64,000 nt of DNA from assembly GCA_041390025.1 (NCBI GenBank), contig JAWKQR010000031.1:1-64000 (forward strand), given 5' to 3'. The notes under the pieces are model-generated. The model saw only the letters and a list, made by a program, of their open reading frames with translations. It was not told the origin of the DNA and made no database searches. The stretch comes from JBFFMO01 sp041390025. Lineage in GTDB: Bacteria > Myxococcota_A > Bradymonadia > Bradymonadales > Bradymonadaceae. Below, piece by piece: positions 26,369-36,267 of this stretch (positions are counted from its first letter, which is position 1; each line of letters starts with the position of its first letter). A program made the position numbers and the translations under genes.

Positions 26369-28089
26369 ATGAGTTCGCCGAAAACCAAAAATCTGGTCGG
26401 CCAAGTCTTCGGGAACAGGTATCGGCTTCTCGAACCGCTGGGAAGCGGCACGATGGGCTCTGTCTACCGAGCGGAACACGTGCACATGAAAAAAGCCGTG
26501 GCCGTCAAAGTGCTGCATGCGGCGCACGTCAAGGACGCGGAGGTGGTGGAGCGCTTCCAGCGCGAGGCCCAAGCGGCCGCCAACATTGACCACCCCAACA
26601 TCTGTGTCGCCACGGACTTTGGCCAACACGACGACCACACATACTTTCTGGTCATGGAGTTCATCGACGGCAGGCCGCTCCACGACGCCATCAAAGCGGG
26701 AGAAACGTTCAGTGACCTAAGGGCCGTGCACATCGCGAAACAGATCTGTGCGGCGCTCGTCAGGGCGCATGATTTGGGCGTCGTCCATCGCGACTTGAAG
26801 CCCGAAAACGTCTTGCTTGTCGAGAAAGACGGCGACCCAGATTTCGTAAAGATCACGGACTTTGGCGTTGCTCAGGTGCGCTTGTTCAAAGATGCGGCGC
26901 GCTTGACCCAAGCGGGTGTCGTATATGGCTCGCCGCTGTACATGTCGCCCGAGCAGGCGAGCGGGAAAGAGGTCGACCACCGCGCGGACCTCTACAGTGT
27001 CGGCATCATGTTGTACGAGCTTCTGACAGGAAAGCTCCCGTTTTACGCCAAGAGTTTGACGGTTGTTCTCAACATGCACCTGCAGGACTCCCCTGCCCCG
27101 TTCCGCGAGGCCAATCCATTCAAGCCCATCTATCAAGAGCTTGAAGACGTCGTCATGAAACTGCTCGCCAAACGAAGGGAGGAGCGCTTTCAGACGGCGG
27201 CAGAGTTGTACGAGGTCCTCGAACGCATCGAAAAACGACTGACCGGTGTGGTCACGCCTCCAGCGAAGAAGTCAGACGGCGGTGGGCTGGGGCGTGCCAT
27301 TCTGTTCGCGGTCGCGATCGTCCTTGCGGGCGTCGGGGTGGTTTGGGGAGTTTGGCACCTCGCTGGGGTCAATGGCTCCAAAACCTACTCGTTGAGCAGA
27401 ACGAGGATGATCGCGCGGGCGACGTGCTCAAGCCTGATCGCGAGTCTCTTCTCGCGACACCTGAGGTCACGCAGCTCTTGGCAGACTTCAAGGATGACAA
27501 GGAGCACGGCGCCGCGGACCTTCAAGACTGGGCAAATGAACACGCCTCGAATCCACACATTCAGTTCTTAGCCGGCCGTGCGCAGGCCGAGAAGGGCCAG
27601 TGGGATCCTGCCTTCGCTGCCTTTGGTAAAGCCATTGAGCTTGACCCACGGTATGCGCGTGACCGGGAGTTGCTCGACGAGGTTATGCGCCGTTTTGAAG
27701 ACAACGACGACGAGGCCGCACTTCAGGCGCAAACCTTTATCGACAAATTCGTTGGCGACGGCGCCAACTCTCGTCTGGCCGCGCTGGCAGAGCATCACCG
27801 TTCGCGCAAGATTCGACGCCGCGCTCTCGCCGCACTCAAGGAGTCAAAACGCTTTGAGAAGTTGCAGGAGTGGAACCAACTGACCATCAACCTGCGTCAC
27901 GCGGTGGAGTGTGAGGAGAACCGGCAGTACATCGTGCGTATTGGGGAGCTTGGGGATGCTCGGGCCCTCTCGGCGCTGCAGCGCTTTAACGCACTGCCGC
28001 GTAACGGGTGCAAGGGTGAGGACTGTTGGGCGTGTCTGCGAGACGACCTGAGGGCTTCGATCGACAAGCTGAAGGCAGCGCAGAACTAG
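26369..28089 (+). CDS. Membrane Ser/Thr protein kinase with TPR-like extracytoplasmic domain, one frameshift
   Basis: Kinase domain residues 18-290: Gly loop LGSGTMGSVYRAEH, AVKVL (Lys47), catalytic HRDLKPENVLL (Asp142), DFG (164-166) and APE-region SPLYMSPEQASG. All key residues are present. A membrane helix follows (GRAILFAVAIVLAGVGVVW, about 308-326), then an extracytoplasmic helical repeat domain (VTQLLADFKDDKEHG, HIQFLAGRAQAEKGQWDPAF, AFGKAIELDPRY, RRALAALKESKRFEKL) ending with CKGEDCWAC. The frame shifts by one near 27380 at a run of A: GSK then must continue NLLVEQNEDD. The break is best explained by one missing A. Convergent with kamA, with a 4-base overlap. Confidence 0.85.
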
Positions 28090-29219
28090 TCGAGCACGTC
28101 GACGAACTCGAAGCGTTTGTGGTCGCCATTGCGAAACACGTATCTCATGCCGTGCGGGTCCGGAGTCCGTTCCAACTCGTAGTTGGGCACCAATTCAATT
28201 TTCCCGCCACCGCCGGGCAGATCGACCACAAAATCGGGTATACCCATGCCTCCGATCCGTCCGCGCAGGTGGTCTAGGATTGCCAACCCAACGCGCAACG
28301 GTGTGCGAAAGTGCGTGATCCCATGTGCCATGTCACATTGCAGCATGTAATACGGCCGGCACCCCGACCTCAGAAGCCCGCGGTTGAGCTGCATCACGAT
28401 CTCGGGGTCGTCGTTGATTCCTTTGAGCAACACCATCTGATTTCCGAGCACACAGCCCGCGCGAACGAGCCGCACCAACGCCAATTCGGCTTCGTGAGTT
28501 AACTCTGCTGGATGATTGAAGTGGGTGTGAAGATAGATGGGTGCATGTTTGGCGAGCATCGCCGCGAAATCCACCGTGACACGCTGCGGCAGCGTCACGG
28601 GATTGCGCGTCCCAAGCCGAATGACGTCGATGTGCTGAATGGACCTCAGTTGCCCAAGCAGTTCGTCAAGGCGCTCATCCGAGAGCGTTAACGGGTCGCC
28701 GCCTGAAACGATCACGTCTTTAACTTGAGGCGTGTCGCGCAGGTAGGCGAGTCCTTGCTCAATCTGCGACCGCGACGCCATGGTGGTGGGATCGGCCACC
28801 TTGCGCTTGCGCGTGCAATGGCGGCAATACACAGGACAGTTGTGCGTCACGTAGAAGAGCACGCGATCGGGATAGCGATGGGTGATTCCCGGCACCGGCA
28901 TGTGCGCTTCTTCCCCAAGAGGGTCGTCGAGTTCGAAGGGAAAGGATGCCAACTCGCCCGACTGCGGAATGGCTTGCTGTCGAATCGGGCATGCGGAGTC
29001 GTGCGGGTCCATGAGCGCGGCGTAATGCGGAGTGACAGCCACACGGAACGACGCCTGCGCCGCCGCGAAGGCGTCACGCTCGTCGCGCGTGAGCTCGACC
29101 ACGCTCGCCAAATCGTCGAGGGTGCGCAGCCGATTCTGCTGCTGCCAGTGCCAGTCGCTCCACTGTTCTTGGGGGATGTCCGCCCATCGTGCGGGACGCC
29201 TGGCGTACGACGACGTCAT
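28086..29219 (-). CDS. kamA: Lysine 2,3-aminomutase family radical SAM enzyme
   Basis: A 377-residue radical SAM enzyme. The CxxxCxxC iron-sulfur motif is CPVYCRHC (Cys128, 132, 135), followed by the family-typical TRKRK. PGGGGK near residues 335-340 supplies the PLP-binding lysine. VIVSGGDPLTLSDERLD and IRLGTRNPVTLPQR are further KamA landmarks. The reaction is conversion of L-alpha-lysine to L-beta-lysine; downstream uses include N-acetyl-beta-lysine osmolyte synthesis (ablAB) or, in EpmB relatives, EF-P modification. Neither ablB nor efp/epmA is nearby. N-terminal WADIPQEQWSDWHWQQQNR fits KamA. Complete and apparently intact. Confidence 0.92.
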   Translation of the reverse strand: MTSSYARRPARWADIPQEQWSDWHWQQQNRLRTLDDLASVVELTRDERDAFAAAQASFRVAVTPHYAALMDPHDSACPIRQQAIPQSGELASFPFELDDPLGEEAHMPVPGITHRYPDRVLFYVTHNCPVYCRHCTRKRKVADPTTMASRSQIEQGLAYLRDTPQVKDVIVSGGDPLTLSDERLDELLGQLRSIQHIDVIRLGTRNPVTLPQRVTVDFAAMLAKHAPIYLHTHFNHPAELTHEAELALVRLVRAGCVLGNQMVLLKGINDDPEIVMQLNRGLLRSGCRPYYMLQCDMAHGITHFRTPLRVGLAILDHLRGRIGGMGIPDFVVDLPGGGGKIELVPNYELERTPDPHGMRYVFRNGDHKRFEFVDVLD

Positions 29220-29268
29220 GAGATTGGCCTAAAGCTCATGAGCAAAGGGATCACCTGCTCTGCAAAGC

Positions 29269-30782
29269 CTAAGCTGAGCTCAACGTTGCCGACGTGGTCC
29301 CAGACCTGTTGACCAGTTTTCCTTCAAAGACGACATTGAACTGAACGGCCGAAGCGGGTTGAAGGACGCCTCAAGTGCGCATCGATGGCCACCGGTCCTT
29401 GGATCTTCGAAACCGAACTCGTACGAGATATTGCGTGCCGACAGAACCCGACCTGAACCGTACCCTCGATGGCAACGTCGGTGGCCAAGCCATCGAACCA
29501 TGCCATCCCCTCAAGTCGCCCTGAGAAATCTCCGGTGAGCACGTTGCGAAACTCAAGCTCCACGCTCAATTGCACAGGCTGTGCAACATGACGCTCGGGG
29601 TGATACCAGTCGCCCTCGAGTTTCTGGCTGACTGTGAAGCCAAAGGAGCCCTCTTGGTCACGAATGCTCGCCTCGGTGGTGGTATCGTAACGTGGAATCC
29701 AACCGTGGTCTTGGTACCACCGTACGGTCGTGCCGATGCCGTCTCGAGCGAAGGCGTACTCTGGGGACCAACCCAACCCTTTGAGTTTCCCGGCATCAAC
29801 GACGGTGTCCTCGCTGACGTAAAACAACGCATTGCGGTCGAGCTTGGGCCGCAGCAGGGACTCCAGATTGTAGCGGGTGCACACACGCTTCCAGATCTGA
29901 CGCAAGACCTGACGCAAGGTCTTTTCGACGTAATCCCGGTCGACAACGGGTGAGAAAGCCACCAAGACGGCGCCGTTTGGGAACGGGACCAATGGACCAA
30001 TGGGAAGGTCGTATGCCTCGGCGATCGCCGTAATCACCTCACCATTTCCAAGGGGCGTGTCGTCCCCGACGTTAAACACTTGTTCATAGGCTTTGGGATT
30101 GCCAAGCACCACCATGGTTGCGGCCGCCAAGTCTTCGACATGGCACCAATTGGCCAACTGCCGCCTGTGAATCCAGGCAGCGGCATGAAGTTCCTCAGAA
30201 TCGCGGGCAGCGTGACGAGACCCGCACTCATGGACACGCAGTGCGGGCCATAGACGAGTGCCGGCCTCAAGATGGTCCAATGAGTGCCGGCGGTGGCCGA
30301 TGAAAATCCCTCGCTCTCGATCTTGGTCTCTTCGTAAGGATTAGAGGGGAGATGTTTCCGCCCTCGTCGCGCAGACCCCGTGCGGGCTCATAAATCTGCC
30401 CAGCGCTGAAGTGCACAAAATGGCGGACCCCCGCATCACTCGCCGCGGCGTAGAGGTCGTGGACGACATCGACGTTGGTCTCCACAAGCTCGTCGTACGA
30501 CTCCGACAGCCCAACCATCGCGGCGGTGTGCACTACGGCGGCGCAATCTTGAACCAACGCGGAGAGCCGAGCGCTTCGGAGGTCGGTCTTGACCCACTCC
30601 ACGGCGTCGAGATCAACGAGCTCGGCCACGTTCTCGTCGGGGTCGTTCAGGTCGACGGCGCGCACCTCACATCCCGCGTCCACGAGCGCTTGCACGATGT
30701 GCCGTCCGACCCCGCCAACTCCTCCGGTGACGAGCACGCGGTCGCCGGCTTGAATTTCTCGTTTCGTGGGTGTGCGTGCCAT
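29269..30782 (-). CDS. NAD-dependent epimerase/dehydratase (extended SDR), frameshifted
   Basis: The N-terminus holds the nucleotide-binding RVLVTGGVGGVGRHIVQAL, then VKTDLRSARLSALVQDCAAVVHTAA, ending in IYEPARGLRDEGGNISPL. The frame then breaks near 30345. NPYEETKIESEGF, with the catalytic YxxxK, and LRPALVYGPHCVS are in a second frame; from about 30155 a third frame gives ANWCHVEDLAAATMVVL and GWSPEYAFARDGIGTTVRWY. Another break near 29430 moves the C-terminus to SARNISYEFGFEDPRTG and FNVVFEGKLVNRSG, stop at 29269. After the epimerase core (about 350 residues) comes a beta-rich tail of about 130 residues. Similar to sterol/sugar-type extended SDRs; substrate unknown. Breaks look like sequence errors. 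Confidence 0.7.
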
Positions 30783-30866
30783 GGAACCTCCTGCGCAGTC
30801 GGATTATCACACCGCCATGGACGCAGCAACGCTTGACACGCTGGGCAGACAGGGACAAAAGCGTGC

Positions 30867-31451
30867 ATGCGCTTCGCCATGTTCCTAGTCACGATGATGG
30901 GTTGTGGAGCATCCACGACTCCCGCACCGTGGACGCAGGGCCCCCTTGTGGGCGAGCAACCTGTGACCGCCTCGACCAAACGTTCGAGCACCTTGGAAGC
31001 CTTGACCTTTGTCGAGCCTAACCCCGTCGACTACGACTACGACGACGACCCCTCACAACGAGCGGTTGCAGAGACTGAATGTGCCCGAAATGCCGAGGCG
31101 TGCCTGCAGGCTGGGGTGATGGCCGAGAGAGGCTTGGGAGGCAGCAGCGACGTGGTGGCGGCCAAGGGTTTCTACGAGCGTGCGTGCGCGATGGATGTCA
31201 GCGAAGGTTGCAGCCTGTTGGGTGGCTTGTATTGGCGCGACCTATTGGGGGTGGACCAGGTGTCCCTCGCCCTGACGTGGTTCAAACAAGGTTGCGCGTT
31301 GGAGAACGAGGAAGATTGCGTGCGGGCTGCGTACATTTTGGCGCAAGACGTGACGGCCGAGAGCCAGCGCGATGCCGAACAATACCTCCAACAGGCATGC
31401 GTACTCGGATATACAGAGGTATGCTTGGAGCCCGTAGATCAGGATCATTAG
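30867..31451 (+). CDS. Lipoprotein with Sel1-like repeats
   Basis: A 194-residue protein with a short signal (MRFAMFLVTMMGCGAS) whose Cys13 could be lipid-modified. The mature part starts with a Thr/Ser/Pro linker, then an acidic DYDYDDD run. From about residue 72 Cys-rich Sel1-like helices follow: CARNAEACLQAGVMAERGLG, AAKGFYERACAMDVSEGCSL, ALTWFKQGCALENEEDC and AEQYLQQACVLGYTEVC. The regular cysteines suggest disulfide-linked helical pairs, as in HcpA-type secreted SLR proteins. It ends 4 bases before the acyl-AMP ligase gene, so the two are probably co-transcribed. Confidence 0.75.
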   Translation: MRFAMFLVTMMGCGASTTPAPWTQGPLVGEQPVTASTKRSSTLEALTFVEPNPVDYDYDDDPSQRAVAETECARNAEACLQAGVMAERGLGGSSDVVAAKGFYERACAMDVSEGCSLLGGLYWRDLLGVDQVSLALTWFKQGCALENEEDCVRAAYILAQDVTAESQRDAEQYLQQACVLGYTEVCLEPVDQDH

Positions 31452-31455
31452 CCCA

Positions 31456-33294
31456 ATGTTGCGTGGCATTTCTCATCAGATTGACCCAACCACCGAGCGC
31501 GCCGAATGGCGAACGCTCATCGACATGTTGCGTTCGGTGGCGTGGACAAAACCTGAGAAGGGCCTTTTTTTGAGCGATGCCCGCGGCGGACAAGAGTTCA
31601 GGACGTACGCCCAGATCACCGAGACGGCCCTGCGTGTTGGGGCTGCGTTGCAGTTGCAAGGTGTGCAACGACACGATCGCGTGCTGCTTGCGATGAACTC
31701 CGGGTTTGAGTTTCTTGAGGCGTTCTTCGGCGCGATCGCGATTGGCGCGACCCCTGTGCCCATCGCTCCACCGGTTGAGAACGCGAATTCGCGTACGAAT
31801 CAGGCGGAGTTCTTTGTGCGCTTCTCGGGACGGATGAATGCCTCTGCCGCCGTGTTTGACAGTGGCGCCGCGGAGTCTGTTCGTCCGCCGAAATATGGCC
31901 CCCTCAAGCTCGTGTCCGACGTGCCGAAGCTGTTGGAGTCGACCCCGATGGGTGCCGGCCCCGACATCCGCGGAGGGTTGCCTGAGATCGCATGGATCCA
32001 AACGACGTCTGGCGCGAGTGCGACTCGCGGGGCGGTGCGCGTGTCTCACAACAACGTGTTGTCGAGCCTTGAGGCCGTTGGACTCGCGCTCGAGGTCACG
32101 GACGCCGACTTCGGCGTGTCGTGGTTGCCGATGTACAATGCCATGGGTCTGGTGGGTGGGCTGCTGTTCAACCTCTACTGGGGATTGGATATGGCGCTGC
32201 TGTCACCCGAGAGGTTCATGGCACGCCCTGAGGAGTGGTTGCTGGCTATTTCGCGCCACAAGGCAACGCTTTCTGTGGCCCCAAGCTACTCGTACTACTA
32301 CGCCGCGCGACGCACACAGAACTCGCACATCAACGCGCTCGACCTGTCTGCGTGGCGGGCGGCGATGACGGGCGGCGATCCGGTCCACCGGCTGCATATT
32401 GAGACCTTCGTAAAACGATTCGAGCCTTGCGGCGCGCGGTCAGAAATGTTCATGCCGGTCTATGGCATGGCGGAGGCCACGCTGGGCATTACGTTCGGGA
32501 AGCTCAACCAACCCACCCGTTACGACATCATCTCGCGCCCCGTCATCGAGCAGAAGGGGATCGCCGAACCCGTGTCCCCCTCGATCAAACTCAATGAACG
32601 CGCGGAGGTGTGCTGCGTTGGAACCCCACTTGCGAACGTTGAGGTGCGCATCGTGGACAGTTCTGGCAACGAAGCCCCAGACCGCAAGGTCGGCGAGATT
32701 CTTGTGCGCGGCCCGAATGTGATGTTGGGGTACGACGACAATCCTGTGTCTCGGCTGGGGACACATCAAACGCGCCTTGACGGTGAATGGTTGCGCACGG
32801 CAGACCTAGGCTACATCGCCAATGGTGAATTGTTCGTGCTTGGACGATCGGCCGGTGTCCTCGTGACCGCCGACGGGCGCAAGATCACACCTGACGAATT
32901 GGAGCTGGTATCGGCGACGGTTGACGGCGTGCACGCCTCCGCCGTGGTCGCGTTTGATACGCCTCAAGGGATCGTGGTTGCGTTCGAGGCTCAAGAAGGA
33001 GCCGACACCGAGGAGCTTCTTGCCTCGCTCGATCGTCGAACACGGCAGTACTGTGGGATCGTGCCCACCTTCGTACGGGTCTCGACGCGTTCCATTCCCA
33101 AATCCGCGAGCGGCAAGGTAAGGCGCCACATCGCGCGCGAGCTCTTCCTGAATGGCAAACTCGACCGTCGCGATCGCGAAAAGGACTTCTTGGGATTTTC
33201 GCGCATCATCACCCGGTCACGGCACGAAGCCCTGAAGCTTGGAAAGAACGTGACCGAGCGCCTAGGTTCGCTGCTGAAGCGCAACCCAGACTAA
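31456..33294 (+). CDS. Fatty acyl-AMP ligase-like protein with altered active-site motif
   Basis: A 612-residue stand-alone AMP-binding enzyme of the FAAL/FadD class. The phosphate loop reads IQTTSGASATRGAVRVSHNN, where the usual form is YTSGSTGxPKG; the Lys is replaced by Arg. The A4-type motif reads WLPMYNAMGLVGG, whereas FAALs normally have WLPxxHDMGL, so both His and Asp are changed. YGMAEATLGITFG, ADLGYIANGELFVLGR and the C-terminal SASGKVRRHIAREL (catalytic-Lys position) are otherwise conserved. It may activate fatty acids as adenylates for a carrier protein, but the altered motif leaves activity uncertain. The C-terminal 40 residues are basic. It follows the Sel1-like lipoprotein gene by 4 bases. 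Confidence 0.83.
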   Translation: MLRGISHQIDPTTERAEWRTLIDMLRSVAWTKPEKGLFLSDARGGQEFRTYAQITETALRVGAALQLQGVQRHDRVLLAMNSGFEFLEAFFGAIAIGATPVPIAPPVENANSRTNQAEFFVRFSGRMNASAAVFDSGAAESVRPPKYGPLKLVSDVPKLLESTPMGAGPDIRGGLPEIAWIQTTSGASATRGAVRVSHNNVLSSLEAVGLALEVTDADFGVSWLPMYNAMGLVGGLLFNLYWGLDMALLSPERFMARPEEWLLAISRHKATLSVAPSYSYYYAARRTQNSHINALDLSAWRAAMTGGDPVHRLHIETFVKRFEPCGARSEMFMPVYGMAEATLGITFGKLNQPTRYDIISRPVIEQKGIAEPVSPSIKLNERAEVCCVGTPLANVEVRIVDSSGNEAPDRKVGEILVRGPNVMLGYDDNPVSRLGTHQTRLDGEWLRTADLGYIANGELFVLGRSAGVLVTADGRKITPDELELVSATVDGVHASAVVAFDTPQGIVVAFEAQEGADTEELLASLDRRTRQYCGIVPTFVRVSTRSIPKSASGKVRRHIARELFLNGKLDRRDREKDFLGFSRIITRSRHEALKLGKNVTERLGSLLKRNPD

Positions 33295-34460
33295 CTATTC
33301 AACCGTGCACGCCAAGAATGTGAGATAGCGCCCTTCACTCATGGCCGCGGGATATGGGTGATCGGGGGATTGCGTCCCTGTGTAGACCACCGAAAGTCGC
33401 CGCCCACTCCGAGCTTGTGCGGCCCCCAAGATCCGCTCAAGTTCGGGTAGACCGATCGCCTCACTGCAGGACCCCAGGCAGAGCAGACCACGTTCGATCA
33501 CACGCAATGCTTGCAGCGTCAGCGACTCGTAAACCTTGAGAGCTCCCGCGACGTGTTTCCGTGAAGGCGCCAACTTGGGCGGATCGAGGACCACAATATC
33601 GTAGAGATGCCCGCGATCCGACGCGGACCGAAGGAAGTCGTCAACCTTGGAACACACCACTTCCAGTTGCGCCGAGTTCGCGTCAGCATTTGCGCGCACC
33701 GCAGCGCAGGCTGCCTCCGAGGAGTCCACGCAAACAACCTGTGAAGCGCCACCCGCCAACGCATGCAGTCCGAACCCACCACTGTAACTGTAGGCGTCCA
33801 GTACGCGCTTACCTCTTGCGATCCCACCGATCCATTGCCGATGAATCCTCATGTCGGCGTAATGTCCAGTCTTCTGAACCTGGGCAGTCGGAATGACAAA
33901 CCGCACGCCGCCTTCAAGGACTTCTACAGTGTCTGGACCTGTCTTGCCCTGCCACCCAAATGCGAACTCAAACTTTTCCTTCGCGGCGATGAAGCTTGGT
34001 GGAGGAATGCGCAGGATCGCATGTTCCGGGAACAGCCCGAGCAGCGCGGCAAAGATATCCTCCTGTCGGCGCGCCATTGGAGCGGTGGTGATCTGCACGG
34101 TGAGCACCTGCCCTAGGTGATCGACGATCAATCCAGGGAGGCCGTCACCCTCGCTGTTCACAAGGCGAAATGCGTCGTGAGGCCCGTTGAGGCCCAGCAT
34201 GAGGCGTCGTGCATATGCGGCGGAAATGCTGGATGCAAAGTCGCCTTCCTTTAGCGCGGTGCCCGTGTGTCCGAGCATGCGAACGCGGATCTCGCTGTGT
34301 TCCGACAGCAAGCCGTGACCAAAGAGCGCCCGTGCTCGTCGATCACTTCGACAAAGTCATCGCCTGCATCGACGACACGCGCGATCGCTCCCGAAAAGAT
34401 CCAAGGATGGCCGCACAACACGGGCCGGGATTTACCGGGCTTTAGGACAACCGAAGTCAT
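33295..34460 (-). CDS. rlmI: RlmI-like 23S rRNA methyltransferase, one frameshift
   Basis: A class I SAM-dependent methyltransferase of the RlmI/YccW type, which methylates a 23S rRNA cytosine (m5C1962 in E. coli). N-terminal PUA-like segment: VVLKPGKSRPVLCGHPWIFS and VEVIDEHG. Then GDGLPGLIVDHLG and QKTGHYADMRIHR, SAM motif I LDAYSYSGGFGLHALA and catalytic-region VVLDPPKLAPSRK. The frame shifts by one near 34315: DEHGR must continue LFGHGLLSEHSEIRVRM, one base being lost at GGGCGCTC. Joined length is about 388 residues, normal for the family. It lies downstream of rpsI but beyond a strong terminator. Confidence 0.85.
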
Positions 34461-34472
34461 AGCGCTCCACGC

Positions 34473-34504
34473 AAAAAAAAAGCCGCCCGATAGGGCGGCG
34501 AACA
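34473..34504 (-). terminator. Rho-independent terminator of rplM-rpsI
   Basis: On the minus strand a perfect stem GCCGCCC / GGGCGGC with a four-base loop is followed by nine T residues. It lies 14 bases after the rpsI stop codon. Confidence 0.92.
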
Positions 34505-34517
34505 GACCTCGAGGCGA

Positions 34518-34913
34518 TCAGCGCTTCGAGAACTGGAAGCGAGCGCGTGCACCACGCTGGCCGTACTTTTTGCGCTCTTTCTCACGTGCGTCACGTGTCA
34601 GGAAGCCGCCGCGCTTAAGCACGCCACGAAGCTCCTGGTTGTAAAGCGTCAGGGCGCGCGAGATGCCGAGTTTCACGGCATCTGCTTGACCGGTTTTGCC
34701 GCCGCCATCGACGTTCGCGATGATGTCGAAGTTGCCGAGTGTTTCGGTCAACACGAGCGGTGACTTCACGATCATCATGAGCGTGTCGCGGTGGAAGTAA
34801 TCGTCGCCCGTCAAACCGTTAACGGTGACCTTGCCCGTACCGGGTCGAAGGAAAACGCGAGCGCGAGCCGACTTGCGGCGTCCAATCGCGTGGTACTGTT
34901 CAATCTTCGCCAT
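34518..34913 (-). CDS. rpsI: 30S ribosomal protein S9
   Basis: A 130-residue S9, whose C-terminal tail reaches the tRNA sites of the 30S subunit. Family features: YHAIGRRKSARARVFLRPG, VNGLTGDDYF, DIIANVDGGGKTGQADAVKL, LGISRALTLYNQELR and the basic tail RKKYGQRGARARFQFSKR ending in the invariant-type SKR. It follows rplM by 35 bases, the usual bacterial pair, and is closed by a strong terminator. Confidence 0.98.
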   Translation of the reverse strand: MAKIEQYHAIGRRKSARARVFLRPGTGKVTVNGLTGDDYFHRDTLMMIVKSPLVLTETLGNFDIIANVDGGGKTGQADAVKLGISRALTLYNQELRGVLKRGGFLTRDAREKERKKYGQRGARARFQFSKR

Positions 34914-34948
34914 GAATCTCTCCGTTCGTCCGAGGACGAATCATTGCA

Positions 34949-35377
34949 TCAAAGTTCGAATTTAACCGGCTTCTGCGCAGCGTGCGCATGATCGGGGCCA
35001 ACGGTCACCTTGAGCTTCTTGAGCATCTGGCGGCCAAGCGGGCCTTTGGGCAACATGCCCTGGACTGCATACGTGATCACCATCTCGGGCTTCTTCTGGA
35101 GAAGCTCAGCAGCGGTGATCTCTGTCAGGCCACCGGGATAACCCGAGTGCCGACGGTACAATTTCTCTTGAAGCTTCTTGCCCGTAAACACGGCCTTTTC
35201 CGCGTTGACGACGATGACGAAGTCACCCGTATCAACGTGTGGGGTGTATTGTGGCTTGTGCTTTCCACGGAGCAATTTCGCGATTTCGGCGGCTGCGCGA
35301 CCAACGGTCTTCCCGTCAAGGTCGATTAGGTGCCATGCACGCTGCACATCTTCAGTTTTCGCGCTGTAGGTCTTCAT
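34949..35377 (-). CDS. rplM: 50S ribosomal protein L13
   Basis: A 142-residue L13, an early-assembly protein of the 50S subunit. Landmarks: WHLIDLDGKTVGRAAAEIAKLLRGKHKPQYTPHVDTGDFVIVVNAEKAV, KLYRRHSGYPGGLTE and MLPKGPLGRQMLKKLKV, given here as the recognisable order of blocks. Length and ends are normal. It is the first gene of the rplM-rpsI pair; a gap of 110 bases separates it from the end of bamD. Confidence 0.98.
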   Translation of the reverse strand: MKTYSAKTEDVQRAWHLIDLDGKTVGRAAAEIAKLLRGKHKPQYTPHVDTGDFVIVVNAEKAVFTGKKLQEKLYRRHSGYPGGLTEITAAELLQKKPEMVITYAVQGMLPKGPLGRQMLKKLKVTVGPDHAHAAQKPVKFEL

Positions 35378-35487
35378 TATCTTTCCAATTCATCGCTGGG
35401 GCACACCGCTACGGTGCACAAGTCCCAAAACCAAGGGCGGTTGGTATAGCTAAGCTGTATGCCGGTGTCAACAAGGCGACACGAAAA

Positions 35488-36267
35488 TCACAATTGGTGT
35501 TGTGCGAGGTAGTCTTTGGCCTGAGCCGCCAAGGGATCGTTGGGGTGGTACTGTGCGAGATCCTCGAGCGCTGCCTTTGCTTTGGCGTTGTCTCCGAGCT
35601 CCAAATAGCAGCGCGCCAACAGAAAAAGTCCCTTCGCATCGAGCCCGAGGCCAGAAAAGTCCTTCAATAATCCCGTCAAGCGAGCCGCCGCAGCGCGGAA
35701 ATTGTCGCGCTTGACGTAATACTCCGCGACGTAGAGCTCATGGTCGGCCAGCAGCCGGCGCACCAGCGCGAGCTGCTTCTTCGCAGCTTGCTCGTATTTT
35801 GTGCCGGGATACTTGGCCAGAAAGTACTTGATCTCCCGTTCGGCATCCCGCGTTCGCGCCTGATCCTTTTCATACGCAGGCGGCATGAAGAACCACTCGT
35901 CGGGAACCTGAGCCGCAAAGGCTTGTGCCACTCGCCAGGCTGCATACGGGACGCTGGGATGACTTGGGTGAAGCTTGATGAAACCGCGGTACTGTTCGAT
36001 CGCCGTGGCGTACTTCTCTTCGCCAAAATAGACATCACCCAGCCGCAATTCAGCCAAGGGTGCATACTGACTGTACGAGAAGCGCGCGCGCACCAAGTTA
36101 AACTTCCGTGCGGCGTCGAGGTAGTCGTTGTCCTCAAGCGACTCCATCCCGTCATCAAAGGCTTCCTTCGCCGCTGCTTGATACGTTGCGGCCTTCTCAT
36201 CTTCGCTCTGCGCAAAGGCGGGAGTCGATGAGCTGAGAAGCAAAACAATGGTCAACCAAACACGCAT
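35488..36267 (-). CDS. bamD: BamD-like outer membrane assembly protein
   Basis: A 259-residue TPR protein of the BamD/YfiO family, part of the machine that folds outer membrane beta-barrels. It has five TPR-like pairs: AFDDGMESLEDNDYLDAARK, APLAELRLGDVYFGEEKYATA, HPSVPYAAWRVAQAFAAQ, REIKYFLAKYPGTKYEQAA and YVAEYYVKRDNFRAAAARL, the last block being the most BamD-like. The N-terminus MRVWLTIVLLLSSSTPAFAQ is a signal peptide cleaved after AFA; the usual lipid-anchor cysteine is absent, which is seen in some deltaproteobacterial homologues. Start chosen at 36267, behind GAGG; upstream open frame is not protein-like. Confidence 0.85.
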   Translation of the reverse strand: MRVWLTIVLLLSSSTPAFAQSEDEKAATYQAAAKEAFDDGMESLEDNDYLDAARKFNLVRARFSYSQYAPLAELRLGDVYFGEEKYATAIEQYRGFIKLHPSHPSVPYAAWRVAQAFAAQVPDEWFFMPPAYEKDQARTRDAEREIKYFLAKYPGTKYEQAAKKQLALVRRLLADHELYVAEYYVKRDNFRAAAARLTGLLKDFSGLGLDAKGLFLLARCYLELGDNAKAKAALEDLAQYHPNDPLAAQAKDYLAQHQL

